A stretch of DNA of 7,919 nucleotides, taken from contig CANROV010000086.1 in assembly GCA_947632315.1 (NCBI GenBank), forward strand, positions 1 to 7,919. The letters run 5' to 3'. The translations under genes were made by a program, and so were the position numbers. Origin of the DNA: Candidatus Gastranaerophilales bacterium (GTDB lineage: Bacteria; Cyanobacteriota; Vampirovibrionia; Gastranaerophilales; Gastranaerophilaceae). This document shows, in pieces, positions 1 to 5,682 of this stretch; the stretch's first letter is position 1, and each line of letters starts with the position of its first letter. Below the pieces are notes generated by a model. That model ran no database searches. It saw nothing but the letters and a program-made list of their open reading frames with translations, and was not told the DNA's origin.

Positions 1-1364
1 GTTATCGGATTTTCTTCTTTTTCATAAAGCTCCGGTGCATTTGTATTAGTTTTATTTGTAAAAACAAATCTTAATTGCGAGGCATTTAAAGCTTCATAAC
101 AATCTACCATTGTGCTTGAATTAACAGGGAATTCCATCAGATATTCGTTTGCGGAGATTTTTTCGGCACTATATCCGTTATTATTTGATTTTGCCAGTTC
201 ATTAAAAGATTCCGTATTAAAATTTGCTATATTATATAATGTTACGGATATTTTATTATTGTTCCTCTTCAACGAATAAATAATAGGATTTGAAAAAATT
301 ATATTTATTATATTTGTATTTGCATTTACCTTTTGTTCTTTGAAATATGCAAGCTCACTTAATGAATTTACAAGATTTACTCCCGATAATTTATTTTCAT
401 TAGCAATAAGTAAAGTCTGAAGATTTGTGGAATAAATAGGCTTATAAAGTTCAGGAGTATTTGTTTTTATAACAATTCTTGCCTTCGACGGCTCAAACTG
501 ACCTATTTTTACCGTTTCAGTGTCGGATATTTTTATTTCTTTATCTCTAAGCTCCTGCAAAACAATAGTATTTGGCAAATCAAATATAATTCTTGAAGGT
601 TCGGTAAGCGTAAAGGGTTTTTCAATATTTACGACTCCGATACCCGAAAGCAATACATTTCCGTTTTTAGGTACAACTTTTTCAAGGAAAAATCTTGATT
701 TTAAACGTGCTTGTTTTTGCTCAATATTAGGACGTACTATTTCTTTGTCTTCCGATTTGAATGCCTGCTGAACTTTATTAAAAATTTCATCCGATTCATT
801 TAGCTGAGTTTTTTCTTCGGGAATTACAGTTGCTTTATCATAATATTCAACTGCACTGCCTTTTGTTTCTCTATATATTTGAGATAAATATTGTTGAAGC
901 GGAATTTCATTACTAAGTTTTATTATTATATTATTTTTTATATTTAATATTTTTATTTGAGATGAATCATAATCAGGTGATTTCCAAATAACTATCCTGA
1001 CTGTATTGGGAGAAGTTGAAAATTGTGCTATCTTTAATTGTTTTAATCTGCTGTTTTTTAATTCGTAAGTGGAATTAGGAAAAGTTATAACAGCATTTTC
1101 TATATCAAAAAATATTCTGTCAGGATTAACCAATATTTTTTTACTAATTTTTAATTCATTTGACGATTCTGTATCTGTTTGAGGCGTTGAAGTACCTAAA
1201 AATATTATTGAATCCGAATTATCAAAATTAATACTGTTTATTTTTATTGATTCTGAAGCATATACGTAATTTACTAAAAGATTATTTATAATGCCGTTAT
1301 TAACATTTGGCATTACAAGATTGATGATACATATAAAAATTAATATTAATAATTTTTTTATCAT
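1..1364 (-). CDS. Secreted AMIN-domain protein, N-terminal part (runs off the left edge)
   Basis: An uninterrupted reading frame of 454 codons runs from ATG at 1364 to the window edge, with no stop reached. Residues 1-36 look like a signal peptide: MIKK, then a hydrophobic stretch, with possible cleavage after VYA at 34-36. Two copies of an AMIN-like beta pattern follow. The first is NPDRIFFDIENAVI at 80-93 with SPNTVRIVI at 118-126. The second is EPSRIIFDLPNTI at 255-267 with GQFEPSKARIVI at 288-299. AMIN domains are known from cyanobacterial and proteobacterial AmiC amidases, where they target the enzyme to peptidoglycan or the septum, and from PilQ secretins. The missing C-terminus could therefore be an amidase catalytic domain, but nothing in the window shows it. 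Residues 345-454 have further beta-rich repeats of the same style and may be a diverged third copy. No Shine-Dalgarno site is visible before the ATG; an in-frame stop lies at 1386-1388, so the start cannot be far away. Confidence 0.75.
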   Translation of the reverse strand, partial: MIKKLLILIFICIINLVMPNVNNGIINNLLVNYVYASESIKINSINFDNSDSIIFLGTSTPQTDTESSNELKISKKILVNPDRIFFDIENAVITFPNSTYELKNSRLKQLKIAQFSTSPNTVRIVIWKSPDYDSSQIKILNIKNNIIIKLSNEIPLQQYLSQIYRETKGSAVEYYDKATVIPEEKTQLNESDEIFNKVQQAFKSEDKEIVRPNIEQKQARLKSRFFLEKVVPKNGNVLLSGIGVVNIEKPFTLTEPSRIIFDLPNTIVLQELRDKEIKISDTETVKIGQFEPSKARIVIKTNTPELYKPIYSTNLQTLLIANENKLSGVNLVNSLSELAYFKEQKVNANTNIINIIFSNPIIYSLKRNNNKISVTLYNIANFNTESFNELAKSNNNGYSAEKISANEYLMEFPVNSSTMVDCYEALNASQLRFVFTNKTNTNAPELYEKEENPI

Positions 1365-1420
1365 ACTATTAATAATAAACTTAAATTAATTAATATCCAA
1401 CATTTTTAATATTAGTAATA

Positions 1421-1446
1421 AAAAGAGGGCAGATAAAGCCCTCTTT
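1421..1446 (-). terminator. Rho-independent terminator of the EF-hand gene
   Basis: A 9-bp stem (1422-1430 with 1438-1446, AAAGAGGGC/GCCCTCTTT) with a 7-nt loop lies just after the EF-hand stop codon. Read on the minus strand it is followed by TTATTA. It separates this gene from the downstream AMIN-protein gene. Confidence 0.85.
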
Positions 1447-1455
1447 AAATTATTG

Positions 1456-2022
1456 TTATGTTAAAGAAGAATTCCCCAAATCCGGCTGAAGAGTATCTAA
1501 CACACTTGAAGTGTCATCTTCTACCCCGTCATTATAGTATAAACTTACATTTGAAGCTTTAAATGATTTATATTTAGCTTCAGCTTCGTATCTTTTACTA
1601 TCATAAGTAAATTTTGTAATTTCTTCACTGGTAATTCTTCCGTCGCCATTTGCGTCTATTTTATTAAAATAAGTTAAAACGGTAGATAATAATGACTGGT
1701 CGCCTCCGCCTGAAGCACATAATGACTGAATTTCATTATATGTTAAACCTTGAGACTGCATTGTATTCATCAGATGATTCATATCTACACTTGATATTTG
1801 TCCGTCTCCGTCTTTATCCAATTTAGCAAAATTATTAGTCAAATACTGTAAAAATGAATAATTAGAACCTAAATTTTGTATTGTATTATTGGAAACATTA
1901 GCTAAATCATCAAGCGTTAAACCTTTACCTTCGGAGGTTTTATTACTCATAAGCGTTGAGTACGTGGAAGATAAACCTGCTAATGCACTTGCTAAAAGTG
2001 ATTGCCCATTTAATATACTCAT
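1456..2022 (-). CDS. EF-hand calcium-binding protein, 188 aa
   Basis: The start is taken as ATG at 2022, giving MSILNGQS, because AAGGAG at 2030-2035 sits 7 nt upstream; the frame opens eight codons earlier at a start with no such site. Two canonical 12-residue EF-hand loops are visible. DKDGDGQISSVD at 69-80 has D69, D71, D73 and D80, with Asp instead of the usual Glu at the last position. DANGDGRITSEE at 123-134 has D123, N125, D127 and E134. The 43-residue gap between loops is filled by predicted helix and a Gly-rich turn (GGG at 105-107). The protein therefore probably binds two Ca2+ ions. There is no signal peptide or membrane segment, so it is either cytoplasmic or exported by a route that leaves no N-terminal signal. 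The C-terminal 25 residues are acidic and Ser/Thr-rich. It is monocistronic, with its own terminator. Its biological role is not recognisable. Confidence 0.85.
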   Translation of the reverse strand: MSILNGQSLLASALAGLSSTYSTLMSNKTSEGKGLTLDDLANVSNNTIQNLGSNYSFLQYLTNNFAKLDKDGDGQISSVDMNHLMNTMQSQGLTYNEIQSLCASGGGDQSLLSTVLTYFNKIDANGDGRITSEEITKFTYDSKRYEAEAKYKSFKASNVSLYYNDGVEDDTSSVLDTLQPDLGNSSLT

Positions 2023-2114
2023 ATATTTTCTCCTTACTATGTACAATTAGCCTTACTTACATCTTAATGATTTTTTCTTAAAAGTAAACCGTTTAATTAT
2101 ATTATTTTTATAAA

Positions 2115-2142
2115 AAAGAAAAGGCGCTTATTAACGCCTTTT
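2115..2142 (-). terminator. Rho-independent terminator of the cysteine-rich protein gene
   Basis: The stem AAAAGGCG (2119-2126) pairs with CGCCTTTT (2135-2142) around an 8-nt loop. On the minus strand it is followed by CTTTTTTA. It begins directly after the stop codon at 2143-2145, so gene and terminator are packed with no spacer. Confidence 0.85.
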
Positions 2143-2670
2143 TTATCTGTATTTCTTGTAAATTTTATTCTGATCATTAGAAATCATCGCTTGAAATTGT
2201 TTTTCGTAACACTTACAAATATCCTTTCTTTTCCTCTCAAGCTTTTTTATACTTCTTTTTTCTCTTCTTATGTCACTTTTTTTACCGCAATTATTTTCAA
2301 GTTTGGCTAATTTTTCTTTATCACATTGAATACGCTCATTTAAACTTAAAACTTCCTGTTCATATTTATCTTGAATTTTTGTTGCCGCACATATTTGTGT
2401 TTCACTTAAATTCATTTGTTTAAACAAGTTATCTTGATTAGCTTTTGTGCATAAAAAACAATTAAAGTTTTCTAATTCGCAAGATTTTTTACAGGGAGAT
2501 TCATATTTTTTTTCACAAGGTTTTTGACAAGGAGTTTCGCAAGGTTTATTACATAGTCTTGAAAATATATTTTGATTTTTATTGCATTTATTGCAATTAT
2601 CGTGCCAAGCATATGCTGACATTGAACACAAACAAACAAATGATAAAAGTACAATGTAAAATTTTTTCAT
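2143..2670 (-). CDS. Secreted Cys-rich protein with Spy/CpxP-like helical domain, 175 aa
   Basis: A signal peptide occupies residues 1-21 (MKKFYIVLLSF core, cleavage after SAYA). The start is supported by GGAG at 2678-2681, 7 nt upstream. The mature part has 15 cysteines in 154 residues. Residues 26-74 hold ten of them, including a CxxxC ladder (C40, C44, C48, C52, then C60, C64) built of Lys/Glu/Pro spacers, plus CxxC pairs at 26/29 and 71/74. Residues 86-175 are highly charged and predicted alpha-helical. MNLSETQI at 86-93 and ISNDQNKIYKKYR at 163-175 recall the two LTxxQ motifs of Spy/CpxP/ZraP-type periplasmic proteins, which act as chaperones or metal-binding stress sensors. That link rests on pattern only. 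The Cys ladder suggests metal binding or disulfide cross-linking outside the cytoplasm. The gene is single, with its own terminator. Confidence 0.8.
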   Translation of the reverse strand: MKKFYIVLLSFVCLCSMSAYAWHDNCNKCNKNQNIFSRLCNKPCETPCQKPCEKKYESPCKKSCELENFNCFLCTKANQDNLFKQMNLSETQICAATKIQDKYEQEVLSLNERIQCDKEKLAKLENNCGKKSDIRREKRSIKKLERKRKDICKCYEKQFQAMISNDQNKIYKKYR

Positions 2671-2783
2671 TTTTCTTCTCCGTTAAACTTAGTACAAGAA
2701 TAAGTATTTAACATCTGAACACATTTGAATATTACTTGACAGGCTAGTTATATTAATTAACAGGCTTAGCCCATAAATGCAAT

Positions 2784-2817
2784 AAAAAAGGAAACTGAGT
2801 AAACAATTTCCTTTTTT
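2784..2817 (-). terminator. Rho-independent terminator of rplJ-rplL
   Basis: An 11-bp stem (2784-2794 with 2807-2817, AAAAAAGGAAA/TTTCCTTTTTT) has a 12-nt loop; on the minus strand the right arm ends in TTTTTTATT. It lies about 145 nt after rplL and before the cysteine-rich gene, so the rplJL transcript would carry the CGAA-rich element as its 3' untranslated region. The stem is symmetrical enough to work on either strand, but only minus-strand genes flank it. Confidence 0.7.
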
Positions 2818-2828
2818 AAATTTAATCC

Positions 2829-2962
2829 GGTGTCGCTTCGCTTCACCCTTTCGCAAAATTCGCTGTCTTGAAATTTCTTTCGCTCAAGCCTGTCATTCGT
2901 TCTGCCTTCGGCTGTCCTCACTTCGGCTTTCGCTAACCGAACTTTGTTCGTACGAAATTTCG
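2829..2962. repeat. CGAA/TTCG-rich palindromic intergenic element after rplL
   Basis: This noncoding stretch is clearly richer in G+C than its surroundings. The word TTCG occurs ten times on the plus strand between 2837 and 2962 (starts 2837, 2850, 2859, 2879, 2896, 2907, 2922, 2929, 2947, 2959). It ends in three chained palindromes: CGAAC-TTT-GTTCG (2938-2950), TTCGTACGAA (2947-2956) and CGAAATTTCG (2953-2962), the last touching the rplL stop codon. Other inverted repeats are CTTGA/TCAAG (2867-2871 with 2884-2888) and GCCTTCGGC (2904-2912). No frame is convincingly coding. It resembles a dispersed REP-like intergenic repeat, but other genomic copies cannot be seen from here. Confidence 0.5.
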
Positions 2963-3334
2963 CTATTTTATTTCAACTGTAGCGCCTGCTGCTTCAAGTT
3001 GTTTCTTTATTGCTTCAGCTTCTTCTTTCTTAACGCCTTCTTTTAACGGTTTTGGAGCGCCGTCAACTAAATCTTTTGCTTCTTTTAAGCCTAAGCCTGT
3101 AATTGTTCTTACTTCTTTAAGAACAGCAATCTTATTAGCACCTGCTGAAGCTAAAACAACTGTTACTTCAGAAGCTTCTTCTGCTGCCGGTGCTGCTGCT
3201 GCCGGCGCTGCTGCTGCAACTGCTACCGGTGCTGCTGCTGATACGCCGAATTTTTCTTCCATAGCTTTTACTAATTCAGCTGCTTCAATTAATGTTAATT
3301 TTTCAATTGATTCTAAAATTGATTCTACACTCAT
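2963..3334 (-). CDS. rplL: 50S ribosomal protein L7/L12
   Basis: At 123 aa this is the normal family length. The N-terminal dimerisation domain (residues 1-31) is followed by an Ala/Pro-rich flexible hinge (about 32-52). The conserved C-terminal domain (about 55-123) carries the SAGANKIAVLKEVR, TGLGLKEAKDLVDGAPKPLKEG and AEAIKKQLEAAGATVEIK blocks that contact translation factors. L7/L12 dimers bind L10 to form the ribosomal stalk, which recruits EF-Tu, EF-G and IF2 and stimulates their GTPase activity. AGGAG lies 7 nt before the ATG. The gene is 37 nt downstream of rplJ and is surely co-transcribed with it. The hinge is encoded by a GCT/GCA-rich low-complexity stretch (about 3180-3240). No rpoB follows; a terminator does. 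Confidence 0.98.
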   Translation of the reverse strand: MSVESILESIEKLTLIEAAELVKAMEEKFGVSAAAPVAVAAAAPAAAAPAAEEASEVTVVLASAGANKIAVLKEVRTITGLGLKEAKDLVDGAPKPLKEGVKKEEAEAIKKQLEAAGATVEIK

Positions 3335-3371
3335 TTGATTTCTCCTTTTATTTTTTATTAATTATTTACTT

Positions 3372-3896
3372 TTATTGTGCTGCTTTTTGTTTTGCGACTT
3401 GATCCATCGCTCTGACTAAGCTGCTCATTACTGCGTTAACAGCACCAACGATACCTGTAGCAGGTGAATTTATGCTGCCAAGCATTTTTGCATAAAGTTC
3501 TTCTTTTGACGGTAAACTTGCAAGAACTTGTGTTTCTTTTGCTGATAATAGTTTCCCATCCAATACAGCTGCTAAAATTTCACCTTTTTTTACATCTTTT
3601 ATAAATTTAGTTAAAATTTTTGCAGGTGCAACTTCATCTTGGAAACCAAAAGCAATAGCAACAGGTCCTTTTAATGTATCTGCAAGAACTTCATATTGTG
3701 TTCCTTTTGATGCAATTTTAGCTAAAGTATTTTTTGTTACCATATAATCGCTGTTTTCTTTTTGCAAATTACGGCGGAGGTTTGTAATCTCTTCAACGGT
3801 AAAACCTCTATATTCGGTAACTACTGCAACCTTAGCCTTAGAAAAATTTTCCTTCATTGCTTCAATTTTTTCTTGTTTAAAGGCTTTTGTTGTCAT
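3372..3896 (-). CDS. rplJ: 50S ribosomal protein L10
   Basis: This 174-residue protein is full length for L10. Recognisable blocks are the N-terminal FKQEKIEAMKENFSKAKVAVVTEYRG and LRRNLQKENSDYMVTKNTLAKIA, which form the rRNA-binding globular domain, then LKGPVAIAFGFQDEVAPAKIL. The C-terminal helix (about 130-174, SINSPATGIVGAVNAVMSSLVRAMDQVA) is the part that in this family binds L7/L12 dimers. L10 anchors the stalk on 23S rRNA. AGGAG sits 6 nt before the ATG. L10, alone or with L12, is a known autogenous repressor of its own mRNA, and a matching leader RNA lies upstream. Neither rplK nor rplA precedes it. Confidence 0.98.
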   Translation of the reverse strand: MTTKAFKQEKIEAMKENFSKAKVAVVTEYRGFTVEEITNLRRNLQKENSDYMVTKNTLAKIASKGTQYEVLADTLKGPVAIAFGFQDEVAPAKILTKFIKDVKKGEILAAVLDGKLLSAKETQVLASLPSKEELYAKMLGSINSPATGIVGAVNAVMSSLVRAMDQVAKQKAAQ

Positions 3897-3944
3897 TTTA
3901 TGCTCCTTATTTTTTATCGACCTGATTTTTTATTTTTTCATACG

Positions 3945-3970
3945 AAAAAATTTACGTTTAACCGTAAATT
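3945..3970 (-). terminator. Possible attenuator in the rplJ leader
   Basis: On the minus strand AATTTACG (from 3970) and CGTAAATT (ending 3949) form an 8-bp stem around a 6-nt loop, followed by TTTT and an AT-rich run. It lies between the L10-binding element and rplJ, about 50 nt before the start codon. That is the place expected for transcription attenuation controlled by L10 binding. The stem is AT-rich, so termination would be partial; it could instead be a structure that affects translation. Confidence 0.5.
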
Positions 3971-4020
3971 CTCAACAATAATTATTTAAACCAATCCTGA
4001 ATATTGACTTATAAAATTTG

Positions 4021-4235
4021 TTAATCCTCGGCCGGGTTATTTTTTAAGGTGTTTATTTGTATTTATTTTATACAAACGGGCTGTCTTTTGATTTTTTTTG
4101 AACTTCATAAATTCCATTTTATAATTTATTTTATTCAGTTCAAATTTGCTTCTACCTGCTTACGGGATTTCCTTTTTGAGCCGTCCGTTAAGGATTATGT
4201 TCAAATTAGCCCTGCCCCCGACTGTCTACGGTTAT
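4021..4235 (-). promoter_or_regulatory. L10 leader RNA (autogenous control of rplJ-rplL)
   Basis: On the minus strand CCGTAGACAG (4231-4222) is followed by UCGGG (4221-4217), which pairs with CCCGG (4036-4032). That arm is followed by CCGAGG (4031-4026), and CTTAA (4048-4044) precedes it. These are the signature pieces of the bacterial L10 leader: an AGACAG bulge, a stem, CUUAA, and CCGAGG closing. Inside, GGGCU (4212-4208) pairs with AGCCC (4082-4078). The 125 nt this encloses form a nested hairpin (TTTGAACT/AGTTCAAA at 4097-4104 with 4137-4144, inner ATAAATT/AATTTAT) and other structure. A short hairpin TTTGTA/TACAAA (4056-4061 with 4071-4076) lies between the two stems. L10, or L10 with L12, would bind here and lower rplJL expression. 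Assignment is from motif memory, not a covariance search. Confidence 0.8.
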
Positions 4236-4241
4236 GGGATT

Positions 4242-4270
4242 ATTCTATATAAAACATAATTAAAAAGCAA
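4242..4270 (-). promoter_or_regulatory. Predicted sigma70-type promoter of rplJ-rplL
   Basis: On the minus strand TTGCTT (4270-4265) is followed, after 17 bp, by TAGAAT (4247-4242), one mismatch from TATAAT. Transcription would start near 4235, a few bases before the conserved CCGTAGACAG of the L10 leader, which is where the leader should begin. Confidence 0.55.
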
Positions 4271-4345
4271 TACATTTTTTTTCAATTAATGATATTTATT
4301 AAGAATTATATAAAAACTTCTTAAACAATATCTCAAACTTACCGT

Positions 4346-4374
4346 TTGCAAAGTTAACGCTTATCTGATACAAT
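4346..4374 (+). promoter_or_regulatory. Predicted sigma70-type promoter of infC-rpmI-rplT
   Basis: TTGCAA (4346-4351), a 17-bp spacer and TACAAT (4369-4374) place transcription start near 4381, only about 25 nt before the infC start. The leader is therefore too short to hold a large L20-type riboregulator upstream of infC. About 75 bp separate it from the divergent rplJ promoter. Confidence 0.65.
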
Positions 4375-4390
4375 ATATTCGTTAGAATAT

Positions 4391-4407
4391 AGGAGGATAC
4401 AATCATT
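4391..4407 (+). promoter_or_regulatory. infC ribosome binding site with ATT start codon
   Basis: AGGAGG (4391-4396), the fullest Shine-Dalgarno site in the window, lies 8 nt before ATT (4405-4407). An in-frame TAG at 4390-4392 bounds the reading frame, and no in-frame ATG, GTG or TTG occurs until 4528, 41 codons into the conserved domain. Initiation must therefore use ATT (or the adjoining ATC at 4402). This combination is the known basis of IF3 autoregulation in E. coli. Confidence 0.85.
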
Positions 4408-4926
4408 AGTAAAGATAATAATCAGCCCAACAATTTATTAAACAGAAATATCAGAGCAAGAGAAGTCAGATTAATTGATGACGAGGGGAATAATCACGGT
4501 GTTGTTGCAACATCAAAAGCACTTATTATGGCAGAAGAAAGGGGGCTGGATTTAGTTATTGTATCTCCTAATCAGGAACCGCCTGTCGCTAAAATTTTAG
4601 ATTACGGAAAATATAAATATGAAATTGAAAAACGGGCAAAAGAATCTAAGAAAAAACAGCACGTTGTCGAAATAAAAGAAATTAAAGTCAGATATAAAAT
4701 CGATGTTAATGATTATAATGTCAAAATTAACAGCATAAAAAAATTTATTGCTAAAGGTAATAAAGTTAAACTTGTTGTTATGCTTAGAGGCAGAGAAATG
4801 CAGCATAACCACTTGGCCTATGATTTGGCAAACAGATTTCTTACAGACCTTGAAGGTGAAAAATTAACCGTTGAAAAGAAACCTTCTATGGACGGAAGAA
4901 ATGTTGTTACCATTTTAGCACCATAA
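4405..4926 (+). CDS. infC: Translation initiation factor IF-3
   Basis: Read from ATT at 4405 the protein has 173 residues, the usual IF3 length; the first ATG (4528) would remove most of the N-terminal domain. The N domain (about 1-75) includes NRNIRAREVRLID, ALIMAEERGLDLV and PPVAKILDYGKYKYE, the last being the family signature. A charged linker (EIEKRAKESKKKQ) leads to the C domain (about 85-173) with EIKEIKVRYKIDVNDY, AKGNKVKLVVMLRGREMQH and a C-terminal VTILAP strand. IF3 binds the 30S subunit, keeps it from rejoining 50S, and proofreads the start codon and initiator tRNA. Because IF3 disfavours non-canonical start codons, its ATT start should make the gene self-limiting. It is first in an infC-rpmI-rplT operon. 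Confidence 0.97.
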   Translation: MSKDNNQPNNLLNRNIRAREVRLIDDEGNNHGVVATSKALIMAEERGLDLVIVSPNQEPPVAKILDYGKYKYEIEKRAKESKKKQHVVEIKEIKVRYKIDVNDYNVKINSIKKFIAKGNKVKLVVMLRGREMQHNHLAYDLANRFLTDLEGEKLTVEKKPSMDGRNVVTILAP

Positions 4927-4945
4927 ATTTGTTTGAAATTTTTTA

Positions 4946-4973
4946 TTGCAAATTAACATGTTTGGATTAAAAT
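4946..4973 (+). promoter_or_regulatory. Possible second promoter before rpmI
   Basis: TTGCAA (4946-4951) and TAAAAT (4968-4973) with a 16-bp spacer lie in the infC-rpmI gap. The -35 hexamer is the same as at the infC and radical SAM promoters. It would let rpmI-rplT be made without infC. The region is AT-rich, so a chance match is possible. Confidence 0.3.
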
Positions 4974-4977
4974 TAAA

Positions 4978-5036
4978 GTGTTAAGCTTGAGAATGCGGAG
5001 GCATGTCGCATAATCGGCGTTAATAAGTCATTTAGA
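4978..5036 (+). promoter_or_regulatory. Structured infC-rpmI spacer, candidate L20 autoregulatory site
   Basis: The 123-nt gap between infC and rpmI contains a GC-richer block. ATGCG (4993-4997) pairs with CGCAT (5007-5011) around a 9-nt loop. The flanks GCTTG (4985-4989) and TAAGT (5024-5028) can pair weakly, enclosing it. In other bacteria L20 represses rpmI-rplT by binding RNA in this gap or upstream of infC. Position and folding potential support that reading; no family motif was recognised. Confidence 0.35.
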
Positions 5037-5049
5037 TAAGGAGAAAACT

Positions 5050-5256
5050 ATGCCAAAAATGAAAACTCACCGCTCTGGTGCTAAAAGGTATAAAATTACC
5101 GCAGGCGGTAAAATTTTAAGAAGAAAAGCAGGTAAAGGCCACTTGCTCCAGCACAAAAGTGCTTCAAGAAAAAGAAAACTTTCTTCAATGATTGAGGTCT
5201 CTGCAACACATAGAAACCTTGTGTTGAAAGAACTTCCGTATGCAAAGTGTAGTTAA
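5050..5256 (+). CDS. rpmI: 50S ribosomal protein L35
   Basis: This 68-residue, strongly basic protein begins MPKMKTHRSGAKRYKITAGGK, the L35 signature, and continues with KILRRKAGKGHLLQHKSASRKRKL. L35 is a small 50S protein that packs against 23S rRNA. AAGGAG (5038-5043) lies 6 nt before the ATG. It follows infC by 123 nt and precedes rplT by 23 nt, the standard operon order. The C-terminal ELPYAKCS tail is typical in place and length. Confidence 0.97.
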   Translation: MPKMKTHRSGAKRYKITAGGKILRRKAGKGHLLQHKSASRKRKLSSMIEVSATHRNLVLKELPYAKCS

Positions 5257-5279
5257 TTAGTGAAGAAAGGAATTTAAAA

Positions 5280-5630
5280 ATGAGAGTTAAACGTGGTAAT
5301 GTCTTAAGAAAAAGACATAAGAAAATTTTAAAATTAGCTAAAGGATTCAAAGGCGCAAGAAGCAGAATCTTTAAAGTTGCTAATACTGCTGTAATGAAAA
5401 AACTTAAATATCAATACAGAGACAGACGTCATCTGAAAAGAAATATGAGAAGACTCTGGATTGTTAGAATTAATGCTGCTGTTAGACAACAAGGTTTGAG
5501 TTATTCAAAATTTATGAATGCACTCAAAAAATCTCAAATTACTGTTAACAGAAAAATGCTCGCTGATTTGGCAGTTAACGAACCTGAAGCATTTTCTATT
5601 ATTGTTGAAACCGCTAAATCCGCTAATTAG
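5280..5630 (+). CDS. rplT: 50S ribosomal protein L20
   Basis: At 116 aa this matches the family. The very basic N-terminal extension (MRVKRGNVLRKRHKKILKLAKGFKGARS) penetrates 23S rRNA, and the globular part carries QYRDRRHLKRNMRRLWIVRINAAVRQQGLSYSKFM. The C-terminal region (about 80-116) has NRKMLADLAVNEPEAFSIIV. L20 is needed early in 50S assembly and is the known autogenous repressor of this operon in several bacteria. AAAGGAA (5266-5272) is 7 nt before the ATG. A terminator follows directly. Confidence 0.98.
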   Translation: MRVKRGNVLRKRHKKILKLAKGFKGARSRIFKVANTAVMKKLKYQYRDRRHLKRNMRRLWIVRINAAVRQQGLSYSKFMNALKKSQITVNRKMLADLAVNEPEAFSIIVETAKSAN

Positions 5631-5648
5631 TTTTTTCATAAATTTATA

Positions 5649-5682
5649 AAAAAACAGGACTTATTAATAAGTCCTGTTTTTT
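5649..5682. terminator. Bidirectional terminator between rplT and the radical SAM gene
   Basis: A perfect 34-bp palindrome is centred on TTATTAATAA, with ACAGGACTTA/TAAGTCCTGT arms and T-runs leaving on both strands. It serves rplT on the plus strand and the convergent radical SAM gene, whose stop codon it overlaps, on the minus strand. Confidence 0.9.

Noticed and set aside
520..771. 83-codon open frame on the plus strand
   Set aside because: It lies antisense within the continuous AMIN-protein frame and has no ribosome site.
2735..2760. Plus-strand TTGACA as a promoter
   Set aside because: No -10 element at proper spacing and no plus-strand gene follows; the nearest TATATT is too close.
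2829..2962. CGAA-rich region as a CRISPR array or a coding gene
   Set aside because: The repeats are short words with irregular spacing, without unique spacers of constant length, and stop codons break all frames.
3180..3240. GCT/GCA-rich low-complexity run as a microsatellite
   Set aside because: It encodes the normal Ala/Pro hinge of L7/L12; the codon mix is uneven and it needs no special explanation.
4092..4099. T8 run as a second phase-variation tract
   Set aside because: A/T runs of this length are common in such AT-rich DNA, and this one lies in the noncoding rplJ leader.
4049..4252. 67-codon open frame on the plus strand between rplJ and infC
   Set aside because: It is the antisense of the L10 leader RNA, lacks a Shine-Dalgarno site and resembles no protein.
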